From Flammulina velutipes (lineage: Eukaryota > Basidiomycota > Agaricomycetes > Agaricales > Physalacriaceae): a stretch of 64,000 nt of DNA. The notes under the pieces were generated by a model. The model searched no databases, had not been told where the DNA came from, and was given only the letters and a program-made list of their open reading frames with translations. Shown one piece after another: positions 43,355 to 55,623 of this stretch. The stretch lies in contig CM022372.1 in assembly GCA_011800155.1 (NCBI GenBank), positions 2,666,001-2,730,000 of the forward strand, written 5' to 3'. Within the stretch, counting starts at the first letter, position 1, and each line of letters opens with the position of its first letter. Both the position numbers and the translations under genes were made by a program.

Positions 43355-44573
43355 TTCGCATTTTAACACACTGGGGGAACCTCTGGGGTGTTAATACATC
43401 ATCCATAATGATGATAGAACACATTGGGACGACCCAGAGGTCAGGGGAAGTTGATGGTGTGTATGCTTTCTTGGGGGACATTATTTGGGGTATATCCAAG
43501 GTTTTGACCGCATTTTTCACACTCCAGACCTCATCTAACTCATGATTAGAGTATTATATACATATATCTTCGAATATAAGGTGTCCCCAGGTCAGGGAAA
43601 GTTGATAGTGTGGCCTAAATCTATGTGGTCCGGGTTTTTGACATTTTGATCATATCCAAGGGTTCTATTGACCTGGGGACCTAACTGAGTGACATATACA
43701 ATGCCCCAAAGGTGTCTGGACGACCTACAAGTGGTTCCAGGTCACCCCCAAACGAGGGCAAAGTGCTGCTCCCTTTTTGGTGCTTTTTGATGGATTTTCA
43801 ATAATGTTCTGCTTGTTTCTCACCCAAATCTTCGTGTTTTTACATGGTTCTTTGTGCTGCACACATCCATTTTTCAATAGGAAGACATCTAGAACAACCC
43901 CAGGTCGATCAGAGGTATGTGCTCCTCGATTAAAAATGCGCCACACATCGTTTTATTATTGGTTTCAGTAGCTGCCACACCCCCATTCATGTTTCTGATA
44001 GTTAGAAAGAATTTTATTTTTCAACCTACAATCACCCCTCTCATACCCTCCTCATACCCTGGCAATAGCCCAGTATTTATCCTGGTGCCACAATTGTACC
44101 CTGCCCCCAATCCCCCTGCCCCCATCCCCCATCCCCTCCCCCATCAATCCCATCAGTTCCCATCAATCCCTAGGTCCGGATTTTCCTGTGGCCACATTTC
44201 CCCTGCTCCCATCCCCCATCCCCTGCTCCCATCAAACCCTAGGTCCGGATTTTCCTGGTGCCACAATTCCTATCCCCATCCCCCATCCCCCTGGTCAATC
44301 AATGACATCAGTACCCATCAATCCCTAGGTCCGGATTTATGTGTGGCCACATTTCCCCATCCCCTGCTCCTCCTCCTCCTCCCCATCAATCCCTATATGC
44401 TCCCATCAATTCCTGTCCATATATGGTACCCATCCCGCCCCATGCCAGCCCGCCCCAGCCCGACGACCAGCCATTTCTACCAGCCAGCCTATTAGCCCGT
44501 AGTGACAGTCAGCAACTAGTTGTTTGGCCCCGTCACTATAGGGGTTTAACTAGTTATGGGTAGGTCATAGGGT
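43355..44573 (-). repeat. foldback element, right arm
   Basis: The inverted copy of the left arm. One clear difference is CAAACGAGGG at about 43749 against the complement of CTCATTTGGG at 42590. Confidence 0.9.
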
Positions 44574-47500
44574 GTGTTTCCAAACTGCCCGTCCATATCC
44601 ATTGACGGACCATCCGTCTCTGCAGCAGCACCAGTGTTCCCGGCCTCCGCGCCAGTGTTTCCAAACTGCCCGTCCACGTCCATTGACGGACCATCCGTCT
44701 CTGCGCCAGTGCTTCCAGGCAGACCATCTATCCCAGTCTCCGCGTCGTTATTTCCCGACGGACCGTCCATCTCAGCATCAGCACCAGTGTTCCCAGTGTT
44801 TTCAAACTGCCCGTCCATATCCATTAACGGACCATCCGTCTCTGCGCCAGTGCTTCCAGGCAGACCATCTATCCCAGTCTCCGCGTCGTTATTTCCCGAC
44901 GGACCGTCCATCTCAGCATCAGCACCAGTGTTCCCGGTCTCCGTGCCAGTGTTTCCAAACTGCCCGTCCATATCCATCAATGGACCATCCGTCTCTGCAG
45001 CAGCACCGATGTTCCCTGTCTCCGCGCCATTGTTTCCCGATGGGCCATACACGTCCGTCGAGGGACCGTCCATCTCAGCACCAGCGCCAGTGTTTCCAGA
45101 TGGGCCATCCACATTGATCTCGTCGATATTTTCAGGCTCGGTCGACATGAGTCGTGTTCGTTTCCTCGTCGGGCTGGGCGGAGTCTGCCTTGAACGCTTG
45201 GACCTGGAGGTGCTCTGTTCCTTCTCCGGGGAGGGAGGAAATAGGCGGGAGTTGGCGACAACCCGGTCAAATTCTTCACTCAACACAGGGGGTCTCGGTT
45301 TTCGAAACTTTCCTGCACGCAGTTTTTCAAGGACCTGAAGCGCAGGATTCGAAGACGGTGAGCCCGAAGATTTGTGATCTCCAGTAGGGCTTGATGAAGG
45401 AGATGAAGCTGAAGAATATGATCCTCCGCGTCCGCGTCTGGGACGCGAACGAGATCCCGAAGCTGGAGATCCTCCGCGCCCGTATCCTAGAATGCAGTAT
45501 TAGAGTCGAAGCTAATGCAAGAAGACAGTCACGTACCAAGAGCAGTGCCAGTGCCTTGGATTGGAGAATGACGCTCTGTGTGATTGTAATTTGAGTATAA
45601 ACGTGGACCAATTTTGACGAGCATACCTCTAGATGCCAGCAGCTGCTTTTGACGTACAGCGACAGCTTCAGCTGCGAGACTTCCGGCATCCACAACAACG
45701 GGCCGAGGAACAGGCGAACGTTTACCGAGAGGACGTCCAACAGGGTGAATATTTGTGCGACCTCTTTTCCCGCTGATGCCTTCGCCTTTTGCGTGCCGCT
45801 GGATGGAGGCAGCCAACTCTTCTGTAAAGAGTGTATCTGCGCTAGGCGGCGTGATTGGGGAGGAGGCACGTGGAGGAGACGGTAGTGAAGGTGGTGGCAA
45901 TGACGGACGAGGAGTGCTTGGAGGAGGCGGTAGTGTTGCATCTAATGAAGAAATTCATGTTAATCAACGTCGATACGACTTGATAGGAACATACATACCA
46001 GGCCGTGTGCTGGTGGGCGTCCGCTGTTCGTCGTCGTCGTCTAAGAGTTTTATCAGATTGAATGATGAACAGACATTAGTTAATTACCCGCTGGCAATTT
46101 CGTTTCCGTTTCTGGAATCATATTCTCCGGTGGTTCGTCGTCAACTAAAATACTCGAATTAAACCATGAAGAATGATAGTGATAGTGAGTGGTTACTTAC
46201 CCGCTGGCAATTTTGTTTCCGTTTCTGGAATCACATTCTCCGGTGGTTCGTCGTCAACTAGAATACTCGAATTAAACCATGAAGAATGATAGTGATAGTG
46301 AGTGGTTACTTACCCGCTGGCAATTTCGTTTCCGTTTCTGGAATCACATTCTCCGGTGGTTCGTCGTCAACTAAAATACTCGAATTAAACCATGAAGAAT
46401 GATAGTGATAGTGAGTGGTTACTTACCCGCTGGCAATTTCGTTTCACTCAAAGGAGGACGAGCATCCGATACACCGTCATCAACTTCGAAATTCACTTCA
46501 ATCCAGCAAGAAAGAACAACGGAGTAGTCACTTACCTGTTCGCAATGACATTAATGGAGGAGTAGGGGTCACAGACTCCGGTATACTTTTGCCATCTAAG
46601 CCTCAAATTAATTGATGAAAATGAATGAAGGGTAATTACTTACACGATGACAGTCTCTTGAGCTCTGGGGGAGTAGAATCCGGTATATCGTTGTCAGCTA
46701 AAATATTCGGATTAATCGATAAAGGATGGATTGCAATTAATTGCGTACCAGATTGCGATTCATCATCATCTGGAGGACGCAGTGCATCATCGACTAAAAG
46801 ATTCGTGATTAATCGGAAGAAAGAAGTAGATTGTGTTGCTTACCCATGCGCGCACTACTCGTAGGAGACGATGGCAAGAAAAGTGGTTGAACAACTTCAG
46901 GTTTTGCGTTCAAAGAAGCGAGGCGACGTTGCTCTCCATACCAAGATTCCCGATACGACATATCAGATGTAGAACGTCGATTCTTTTTCTCGGCGACCTC
47001 CCTGTCATACGCTGCAGTGCCCCTGTAGTTTGGAACGGGCTTTGGCCTGTTTTTCCTTGGGGGAGGGATGGGTTCTTCGAAAGGCGGGAGTTCAAGCTGT
47101 TCCACGCGTCGTTGCTTGTTCTGGAGTCCCGGAAGCACTTTCTTTGCGTCCGAAAGTTCTCTGTCTAGCTGAGCGCCAACGCTAAGCCCGTCATCATCGC
47201 TTCCACCTTTTTCCCTGGGTTCGGATTCGACATCGCCTGCGCCTTTGCCTTTCTCGCTGGGCTCGAACGCGGATGTGCTCCCATTGGACATGAGCCCGGA
47301 CTCATCCTCGTCCTCCTCGCTGGACGCATGCCCTTCCACTTCGCTGGGCTCGTACTCAGACTCAGACTCGTTCTCATCTTCGTCCTCACTTTTCCCGCTT
47401 GGCATGAACTCCAACTCGTCTTCGTCCTCCCGTCTGGGCTCGTTCTCGTTTTTCCCGCTAGTCTGGTGCTTGAACTTGAACTTCACCGTGTCTCCATCCT

Positions 47501-48047
47501 CGTCTTCCATTTCAGCCGTGACAGGCGGCGGAATGGGATAAGACGCTGTGAATGCCGTTGGCGCGAAGGGTGGTGAACGGGAGGCGGGCGCCTGGCTCTG
47601 CTGTTCCTGCCTACGGCGCTCCAAAAACCTCTCGCGACGCCTCTTGTCGTTGAGGTCCCAAGCACGTTGCTCTTTCTTGTACTTCTTTGAACTCCGCATC
47701 ATCTCATTGTCCAGCCATCTCTGCTCTTGCTGCAGCCGCGCCAGCTTCAACTGCTGTAGCTCCGACTCCAGCTGACGTCGCCGTCTCCTCCATTCGTCCA
47801 ATTGATGGTCCAAAGTATCTTGATCCTCTTGCAGCTTCCGTTTCGCTGACTCGATTTGTCTCGGATGCGAACCCTCGAAGGATTTTGCCATATTCTGCAG
47901 ATCTTCACTTTGTAGATCTAAATTCTCTGACTGTAATTTAGCATCTCGGATCTTGGAGCGCAGCAATCTTTCTTCTCTATCCAGCTCGTCACGATTTGTA
48001 GGCTGCGTTGGCGGTGGCGTCACCACTAGCAGTACTAGATGGCACAT
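44546..48047 (-). CDS. coiled-coil and repeat protein of many small phase-1 exons (3' end replaced by foldback element)
   Basis: Unknown protein. The start at 48047 (MCHLVLLVVTPPPTQ) leads into a long coiled coil rich in Arg, Gln, Glu and Leu (RKLQEDQDTLDHQLDEWRRR and on to about residue 150), then an acidic Glu/Asp/Ser tract. From 46855 down the coding is split into exons of 45, 54, 60, 57, 57, 57, 57 and about 42 bases, all of phase 1 and all multiples of three. A longer exon holds PSPPRASSPITPPSADTLF and a basic segment. The last exon carries Arg-rich RSRPRRGRGGS, then Asp/Gly/Asn repeats of 47-51 residues (GPSGNNDAETGIDGLPGST). The frame now runs into the foldback element and stops at 44546 after PYDLPITS. 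The original end lies at 41585. Nothing suggests an enzyme. Confidence 0.7.
46088..46483 (-). repeat. tandem 113-bp exon-plus-intron units
   Basis: Four 57-base exons (46088-46144, 46201-46257, 46314-46370, 46427-46483) are spaced by exactly 113 bases. The first three and their 56-base introns are almost identical. Each exon encodes VDDEPPENVIPETETKLPA or a single-residue variant (I for V in one unit). The fourth shares only the ends (VDDGVSD...ETKLPA). Confidence 0.88.
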
Positions 48048-48364
48048 CTTCCTAGCTGTAGCCACAAAAACTACTTAATATTTCCATAGCTGCAGCCCTA
48101 GGCTCAGGGATGCAGCAACCTATAGCTGTAGCCATGGAAGAAGACCTATTTTCCCGTACCGGATATCTTCGTACCGGTTTTACCGGTCTGCCGTCTCAGC
48201 CGCGTCACGGCAGGTAGCTAGTGCCGCCACCAAGCCCCAAAGCACTTGGTAAAGGCCGTCTTTTAATTAAATAATCATAAATATAAAGAATATATAAGGC
48301 GCGAACAATTAAATAAATGATAATTAATGTCCCATGGGTCTACAACACCGTGCGCCACCAAGTC
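48048..48364. other. intergenic
   Basis: AT-rich 317 bases between the 5' end of the repetitive gene and the 3' end of the KDZ gene. CTATAGCTGTAGCCA-like words occur twice (near 48060 and 48120). No gene. Confidence 0.4.
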
Positions 48365-51300
48365 CTAGTCGTCCTTTCCCCTTTTCTTCCGCTTTCCACC
48401 CATCGACATGCCTTGCGGTGAGAAGAGGTTTGAAAACCGTTCCACTAGGCGCTCTTTCAAGGCAGCTTGCCTTCGTGCGTAGGCACCCATGCCCTCCCCC
48501 GTCTGTTTCGTCGTCGTGATTGACACTTCCCGGGCATTCCACTGCCTTTTCTCGTAATCCAGAGACTCCAAAACACGTCGCATCTCCTCCTCCAAAATGA
48601 TTACTTCCTCTTGCCACCTCTCCTTCCGCGCGTACGACTTTGACCACTCAACCCGAACGGCTATGTCATACAAATCAGCCAAAGTAACCAAGATAGGAGG
48701 ATGATTGACTCACAGTCATGAAGGAATTGCTCGTCGTCAACATCTGGGGCACCTTGCGCTGTCCAGATCCAGCTCATCTTCTGCCGGCTGGAGCCACTGA
48801 CCCACGCTCCGTCCATCGGCGCATCGTCGCACCCTTCCTGCTCAGTATCATCCACTCGCACCAGAGACGACTGGATGCGCCGACGACCCGCATGTTGCGT
48901 CAGCTTCGCCAACCTCCGCGCCGCCTGCCCATCGTGATCGAATACAAATTTCGTCTGGATATCACTATCGACGAGTGGGCGGTATGGAGAAGTGTCGTCG
49001 ACCAAGTTCGCCAAGGCTTTGTATGCGACGCAGTATTTCATTTTGGTGGCGTTGATTTTGTCCCCAAGATCGTCGAGAACCGTGCGTGCTCGGGTCGTCT
49101 TCCGTTGGCCAGTAAAATTCTTGTTCTTGAACCGAATCAGGTGACTTTTTGTATGCAGACGAAGCCGAAGTGCGTTAAGATTTTCCGAGCACTGGAGTTT
49201 GCGCAATGCTGCCTCTGTTGTGAAAAGAGACGGTCTATATGCCTTGCGCGACGCCTGGGGAAGGTCGGACGGCAGCCATAACAACATATCCTCCGGCTCG
49301 ATAGGTCGTTTCGTCCGGTTCGATGTTGAGTCCGCAGAAGCCATGATGTCGCTCGAGAGCCCCAAAGCTCCTGGCATGAACATGCCCTGGAGTTTTCGAA
49401 ATCGCCGATGCTTCTTCCAAAAGGCGGTACGCATGTCCTTGACTTTGGTAGCACCGCCCCATCCACTTTTCCCTTTAGCCTTCAAAACCCCGTGGATTTT
49501 AAGTCTAACGAAAATTTCAGCGTTCGATCATCTCGCATTGCAAAAAACGTACTGGACTTGCTGAAGCTGCAGCGCCAGACGTACAAAGACCACAACGTTC
49601 ATCTTCTTGCTGTTATCGTCATCCCCCATTCTCTCATCCTCCTCTTTTTCCTCGCGCGCCAGATCCTCCCTTATCGTCTTCTCTGTCATCTCATCTAAGG
49701 ATATATGAGCAAAGTGCAGAGAAAAAGAGATGAAACCCACCCTTCCTCCACAACGAAAGATACGGGTTCTCGGCCGTTTTATCTTTCAAAAACACTTTCT
49801 CCTGCGCATGCCAGTCCTTAATTTTCTTCGTCCAATCCGCCAGCACAGCTGGCTCTACCGTCGCACTTGCTGCCGCATGGCTCTCAAGCTGGGCTGCTTT
49901 CTCCTCTCTCGCGACCTGCAAGCGTTTTGGTAGCAGATGGCCTGGATAAACAGATTAAATCAAGCGAACAACACAAGAGAAGAAAAACTTGCCGAGTCCG
50001 AGATTCTTGAGGTAGTTTTGATTGTCAAAATGGTCCTCCAGTGACGCATGCCTGTTGTTCATGTGCATTTCCCGAGTCGCATACGCTCGCGGATTTGTCG
50101 TGCTCCATACTCGCTCGACACCTTCACCGTCCACCATGCCAGCGCCACTCTTGTATCGCAGTGACTCGCACATGGCGCACTCGTCGTTGTGGACGCCTCC
50201 GTGCCAGACGGGCAGTGAGACCTCGATCTCTGGCGCTCCATCTCTAGAGGGTACAAAAATGGTAGGCATTCCAATCTTGCGTTCGTGGAGATGGATTTTC
50301 CATTGACATCCGACGTCATACGAAGCCATGATCTTGAGTAAGTCCTCCGTATACGTAGATGCCCAGAATACATAGTCCATACTGGAGTACCTGAACCTCA
50401 CAATCAGTCGGCGTCAGCCTCAAAGTGAAAGCGACATACCGTTCTCCTTTCAGAAGATCCACTAAACCTAGCGGGCGCACCACTTCATGACGAGTGCAAA
50501 TACAACCCCCGATCCCAGTCGCCCGGAGGCCCTTTGAAAACCGGCTGTCCTTCTGCATCAAGGCAGCAAATGCAATGCAAGTGCTGACCTAAAGATCGTG
50601 TCAGTACAAATTACTATAGCGCCTGAGATCAAACTCACATCTTCCTCATTGACATGTTTCTTCACATGCGCCTCATAACCGTCAACCCCTCCCCAAGGCG
50701 CAAAGCACCCAAGACCGTCACCCAAGACCACGTAAGCTTTGCGAGAACTCTTCGTGCGCAGCTTGTTTTCGAGCCGGAAACAGGCATCCATTCCCACAAA
50801 CAAATTGTATTTGAATCTGTAGGGAATCATCAGGTCAGTTCGATAAGCGTCGGAAGACTTACCTAAGGTTGTCCTCAATGTCCTTGAATCCTTCAGGTAG
50901 GTTGACACCAGGGCGTGGGCACGCCCAACATTTGACAGCAGCTGAACCCGTCTCTGCCGAACCGACCCCGCGAGGAAGATGGCCAATCCCAGCCCGTCGC
51001 AGCCGAGACATGTAATTCCATTGTGTCGTGGATAATCCAAAATTTTTATATCGGTCGGGTATCCATTCCACTCCGAGAGGGTCGGTCAGACGTTCCAGGA
51101 CTGTCACAAAATCCCGTACGTTGGCGTTGGCGATCACGTTCATCGTTCGAAAATATTTCAGGCACTCGAAGGTTGTGAAGGTCTGAGGGGACGCGAAGGA
51201 CGCCGGATACCAGCCTGTTCGCATTGCTTGCTGCCAATGGTTAGCGGCGATAGAGAGACTGCAGCCGCAGAAAGCGGCTGAGACGCGATGGACGCCATTA

Positions 51301-52513
51301 ACATGGAGAACTGTGACGGTCTTCAACTTGACGGGAAGAAGACAAGGGTAGCCGTCATGTCCAAGTTGGAAGGAAAGGCCAAGAGCGCGAAGGGAAGTCT
51401 TGTGCCAGAACCGCTTATCGTAATCCCATTCCTAAGAAATACATCAGTTTCGTTCCAGCGAAGGATGAAAAAAACAAACACACGGAAATGGTATGCAATG
51501 GGGACAATGCATGTCGTTCAAGGCAACAATCCCGACATTCAACGAACACCCCACAAGTGGTACATCTGAATAGCGCCTGGGATGAGGGGACAGGAATAGG
51601 AGACTCCACGCGATCCTCCCGGTCCTTGTGCTGGTTGCGTTCGCCACAAGTACGGCACCCAGCGTTGGCAGGAAGACTCTCCAAGTAAAACGTCTCGTCG
51701 AGAACGGTATCCGCCAGGCTCAAGAAAACGGCCATGGGATCATCCTGCTCGTGTTCAGCATGGTCCAAAATAATCTGGAAGTAGACGTACGGAGCTCGCG
51801 TAGGCTTTGCGCTTTCCAGTCCTCTCTGTCCCTTCCTGCTCATCCTCGCTATCGACTGGGTCCCCGTTGGGGTCCAAACGTTCCTCTGGCCTGACCGTAT
51901 CCTCCACGTAATCCCATTCTTCATCGCTATCCTCTGCCTCCCCGTCGTCACGTCCGGTATCAGGATACGGCACAAATGTGCTGTCGATGTCCTGCGAGCC
52001 AGACCAACCCTCCTCCTCTCTCTCACCCTCTGTCCTTCGTCGCTGAGCAGGCCGAGGCAAGGGACGCACCACCGCTCGCGCCTCCGCTGTAACTCTCTGA
52101 CGCGCACCGTCTGCGGAAATCTCAAAACTGCGATCTGTCGATTGTTTTCCGAATGTCGAGGGACCCGCCGCCATAACGTCCACAGTGCTCTTCCGAGGGC
52201 GCCCTTGACGACGTGCCCATGCCTGACCCGTTTGCGACGGCGGAAGGATATCGGGATTAGGAGGCAAAGTGTAAACTCCGGTAGTTTCTGGTCGAGGCTG
52301 TGTTGTCTATTGTGCTAATCAGAGAGGATTCCAGAGTATACACAGGGATCATACCGTTGCACCTCTCCCGCGCCCTCGCAAAGTAGAGGAGGTAGATGTT
52401 GCACTGAAGTTGATGTGTTCAAACTCCTGGCGCGCTCGGATTTCATCCAGAGGACGGTAGCGGTTGTTTCTAGTGTTTAACGGTGGGAGATCTTGATGTG
52501 TGTCCGAAGACAT
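48365..52513 (-). CDS. KDZ-superfamily transposase with CxC2 zinc domain
   Basis: A DDE-type DNA transposase of the Kyakuja-Dileera-Zisupton class, common in mushrooms. The start MSSDTHQDLPPLNTR is at 52513. A disordered acidic N terminus leads to the CxC2-type zinc module FRCTTCGVFVECRDCCLERH. Then come VLHVNGVHRVSAAFCGC and the core: MDACFRLENKL (first Asp, with GLGDG-like VVLGDGLGC after it), YSSMDYVFW, the signature SYDVGCQWKIHL (second Asp), and WHGGVHNDECAMCE followed by DGEGVERVWSTTNP (Glu). A C-terminal coiled coil ends in GGKRKKRGKDD at 48365. About ten introns with consistent frames where checked. It appears intact, so it could be an autonomous source for other elements nearby. Terminal repeats of the element were not found. 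Confidence 0.88.
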
Positions 52514-52971
52514 GTTTGCAGGCTGCAGCACAGGTGCGAAGTCGGGAGATATTGAGACCTAGTCATCGTTGAGAATAATCAAGACGTTGGTCACAGTTGT
52601 GACATGTGTTACACTTCACGCACCGTCAACCACTTGTGGCGTACCTCTATACGGTAACGAAAGTTTGAAGGGAGGGAGACAAGTGGCCAACAAAAATGAA
52701 GGAAGGATATCACTCTGGCGTAGTAACCTTTTTCTATTTCTAATCAGTCGAGGTTCATGTGAGGCAGTGAAATATGTTTGTAAGTGCCCTGCGTAGGGAT
52801 ATATCCAATTAGACACAATCTATAGATTTAATCAACCTCACGCAGTCTTATCGGGCTGGAGAAAATATAACGCATATAACATCATAAACGCGGCAGTCTG
52901 TGCACCACATACCACGACAAAAAAATGGAATCAAGATATGGTGCCCCTATCTAATTACTTGGCTCATCTAT
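52514..52971. other. intergenic
   Basis: No gene or repeat recognised in 458 bases. Confidence 0.4.
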
Positions 52972-53566
52972 CTACAGGGCTTGCCTACGCTCCACTTCGT
53001 ATCGTGTAGCGGCCACGATTTGCTGATGACTTGTCAGTTCCCAAAAATGTGCGCCACTGAATGAATGTACCCTTCCGAAGAGGTAGCGATCAAATAAATC
53101 ATGAGGCAGAACACTCCACGAGTGATTTTCGCAAATGTCGTTGTCGGGAAACGCCTCAGAGAAGTGGTCCCACGCCCGTGTGTAGAAAGCTTGCCTTTCA
53201 ACCGCGGTTGTGTCAGGCGGCTGGTAATGGTCCGCGTGGTTCTCAAAGAACCATTCCTTCTGCTCCAACGTAAATAAAATCCTGCCAACTACCATGTGCA
53301 TTAGAGTCATATCCCACCCAGTGCTAGAACATTGACGTACGTGTGTCCACGGCGCTTGCAGAAAACCAACGTTTTTGTAACGGCTTCGCCAATGTGCTGT
53401 GGGCGTTCTGGATAGACGGTGCGGTGGCATATGACCGAGAGCTTTGCTTCTGACGCTGGATTCGTGGCATGGTGGTTAACGGAGAAAATGTCACCGAGCC
53501 TTGTGGCTGATGGACAAGACGGAAGAGAATAAGAGATCGAAAAAGGCTGAAACCCCGGCTCTCCAC
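52972..53566 (-). CDS. unknown protein, two exons
   Basis: Not recognised. The start at 53566 (MESRGFSLFRSLILFRL) or the internal MPRIQRQKQSSRSYA leads to SASAVDT, where a 52-base GTACGT...TAG intron joins in phase to LGRILFTLEQKEWFFENHAD. The second exon is rich in aromatic and acidic residues (WDHFSEAFPDNDIC, FGRVHSFSGAHFWEL) and stops at 52972. QKEWFFENHADHYQ resembles a motif seen in many transposon-associated Agaricomycete proteins, but I cannot name a domain. It follows the next gene on the same strand. Confidence 0.5.
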
Positions 53567-53651
53567 GCGTTTCGATAGCAGTGCCTCCCCGTTCAGTGAA
53601 TGGCGTGAATTGCATGACAGATAGTATTATACCAGCAGCAACGGTCTACGT

Positions 53652-54325
53652 TCACGCCCATCGGGTTATATTTAACAGCCGAGCAACCCATCTGCGCTTC
53701 AATCTGGGGGACAGCGGGCCCCACTCAGAAACATCCTGGTGCGCCAAATCATCATACAGTTGTTTTCCCATCCTTCCATACCTTTCTCGCAAATGGACGA
53801 GCGCAGCGGCAACTGAAATTGGATGATTTTGAGCATATGAGGACGCTGAAACGGGAAACACGTACCTGGAATGTCGGGCCAGCAACGACGGGCTTCGTCT
53901 ACCCGTAAAACATACATCAGCTCATTCCAAGCGCCAACATTGGTCTGAAAAGAGGCACTCCAGTCGAGTCCACCATCTAAGCCCAGGGCCTCGTGAGAGA
54001 TGGAGAGGTAATCGGGCTGAGGAATAAGACAGGCCCAGTAAGTGAGGTCGCGCATCGAGGTCACACCGGATGCCTGCAAACAGTCCGCCAAAAATTGCCC
54101 ATTGAGTTTTTCCAGCCTATCTTGGAGAGATTCAACGAGTCCCGCTTCAGCAAAATGACGGTGAACACGGGCGACCTCCTCGCGCATGAAACTAGGATAC
54201 CATGGAGTTAGTGTAGTAATCAATAATAGAAGTTTATTGGCGTACCATTGAGCTGAGTGCCATGCTGGCCCGCACATCATGAAGTATTCCTCATCGTCGA
54301 ACATGTAGAGAGGGCGTTCGGTCAT
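53652..54325 (-). CDS. unknown protein, three exons
   Basis: Not recognised. The start MTERPLYMFDDEEYFMM at 54325 runs to WHSAQ. A GTACGC...TAG intron (about 54245-54194) leads to FMREEVARVHRHFAEAG and a helical body with LEKLNGQFLADCLQASGV, GGLDWSASFQTNVGAWNEL and RCWPDIP. A second intron leads to VAAALVHLRERYGRMGKQL and an end ARLLNITRWA at 53652. Phases agree at both junctions. It is about 190 residues, with no signal peptide or membrane segment. Confidence 0.55.
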
Positions 54326-55623
54326 GGTGTCTTCTCAAAGGATACAGTCTACGCTGCGTGTCGTTCCTTCATTCCTTAATGGGGTTGGTATAGATTTGAT
54401 GCCAAGGCACACGCCTAAAGGAGATCTAAACTCAAACACTGATATCTCTATCCTGGAATACACGCTCATGTCGCAAAATCATCTCAACGAGTCGACACCA
54501 GTGAATAGCTTGGATATACCGCTGGCTACTTCGAAGACATCTGTTCAAACTTTCAACGGGGCGAGCCACAAGGTATACATTGGTCCCTTGTTTTTGAATC
54601 TATTCACTGATGAGTCAACCAGGCGGCGTGCCCCTATCACACCCTGTTTTGGAAAAAGAAAAGCCACGATGGTGTAAATGGCGAGAATGTGGAGAATTTC
54701 TGGGGGGATGGTAAAGGGCGCGCGAAAAATAGCAGCGCGGAACAGCAACGCCAAACTTCCTAGACAGAGAATGTAATAGCGACAACAACAGTCCAACGTT
54801 TGCGCACCATGACATAGAATTTTTTAACTTTTGACGTGATCTGATGCGGAAGGACCTTTGTCTGCGCATCATGTATTGATTTCCACTGGTTCGAGATTGC
54901 GAGATATTTCTCCGCGCTGCGCCTTCGGGCAAATTATCGAAGCACGGCCAGTATGATTCTCCATCAGATTCCATTGCCTCGTGAATAGATTCTTCCCGTG
55001 AGATGATATGTGGCGTCCTGCCTGCCGGGAACAGTTCTGCCCAGGTAACTTGTTGCAAAGGTATAAGCATTCCCTTTGGGTGATATAATCCTCATCCGTT
55101 GAGCGGGAAAGACGCTCTACTTTTTTGGACAGGTAACCAGAGCAATTATACGCACCCAAATAAACCAATGGAACCATGTACATGTAGACTTGTTCTAAGT
55201 CCTATCAAAGTTTGTGTCTTCATCCCACGAAGCCTGGTATCTACAAGTAAGTAAAGCAGTAAAAGAACAGTTCAAATCTGTGTGAGCGCTGAGCATGAAT
55301 TACTGTTCGACAAACGAATGGCCAGGATCAACGGTCACGTGGTACGCGCCAGCGTTCATTAATTCGCTGCCGTCCAGACGTGCTGACCAGGTATGTACCA
55401 ACCAATGTGATTAAAGATAGCTAACAATCATATGGATTGCATATACCAAGCTGAATACGTACCAAACCCCGCAGAATATAAATCTCGTAAAAGTCTCGTA
55501 GTATGTGGCCGATGTGTTGTGGATTTCTTACTTATACTCTGACCGTCAAGCATTCATCTACGGTTTACCTATCCAAACGTTCCGGCTATTGCTCTGGCAG
55601 GCCAGCACAACGTCGTTCTTCTT
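54326..55623. other. divergent intergenic region, 1.3 kb
   Basis: It lies between the starts of the genes at 54325 (minus) and 55624 (plus). Open stretches exist on both strands, but none has splice support or protein sense. Confidence 0.4.

Larger units (their letters stand above)
41775..44573. mobile_element. 2.8-kb giant foldback element (long terminal inverted repeats, no transposase)
   Basis: The element begins ACCCTATGACC and ends GGTCATAGGGT. The whole left arm (41775-42991) reappears reversed as the right arm (43355-44573). Mirror positions stay aligned to within two bases over about 1.2 kb, with only isolated substitutions until the last 25-60 bases near the spacer. The 363-bp spacer is unique. 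No transposase-like protein is encoded; the open frames in the arms are low-complexity. It sits between 8-9 bp direct repeats inside the coding repeats of another gene. TIRs of this size with 8-10 bp duplications fit Mutator-like or KDZ-type non-autonomous elements, but the family is not established. Confidence 0.88.

Noticed and set aside
43917..44495. 192-codon open frame in the right foldback arm
   Set aside because: Low-complexity Pro/Ser sense from CCCCATCCCC tracts, mirrored in the left arm with a different length; no family resemblance.
44572..45338. Plus-strand open frames of 181 and 254 codons, Pro/Ser-rich
   Set aside because: Antisense shadow of the Asp/Gly/Asn repeat exon. The minus-strand reading links through phase-1 introns to the rest of the gene.
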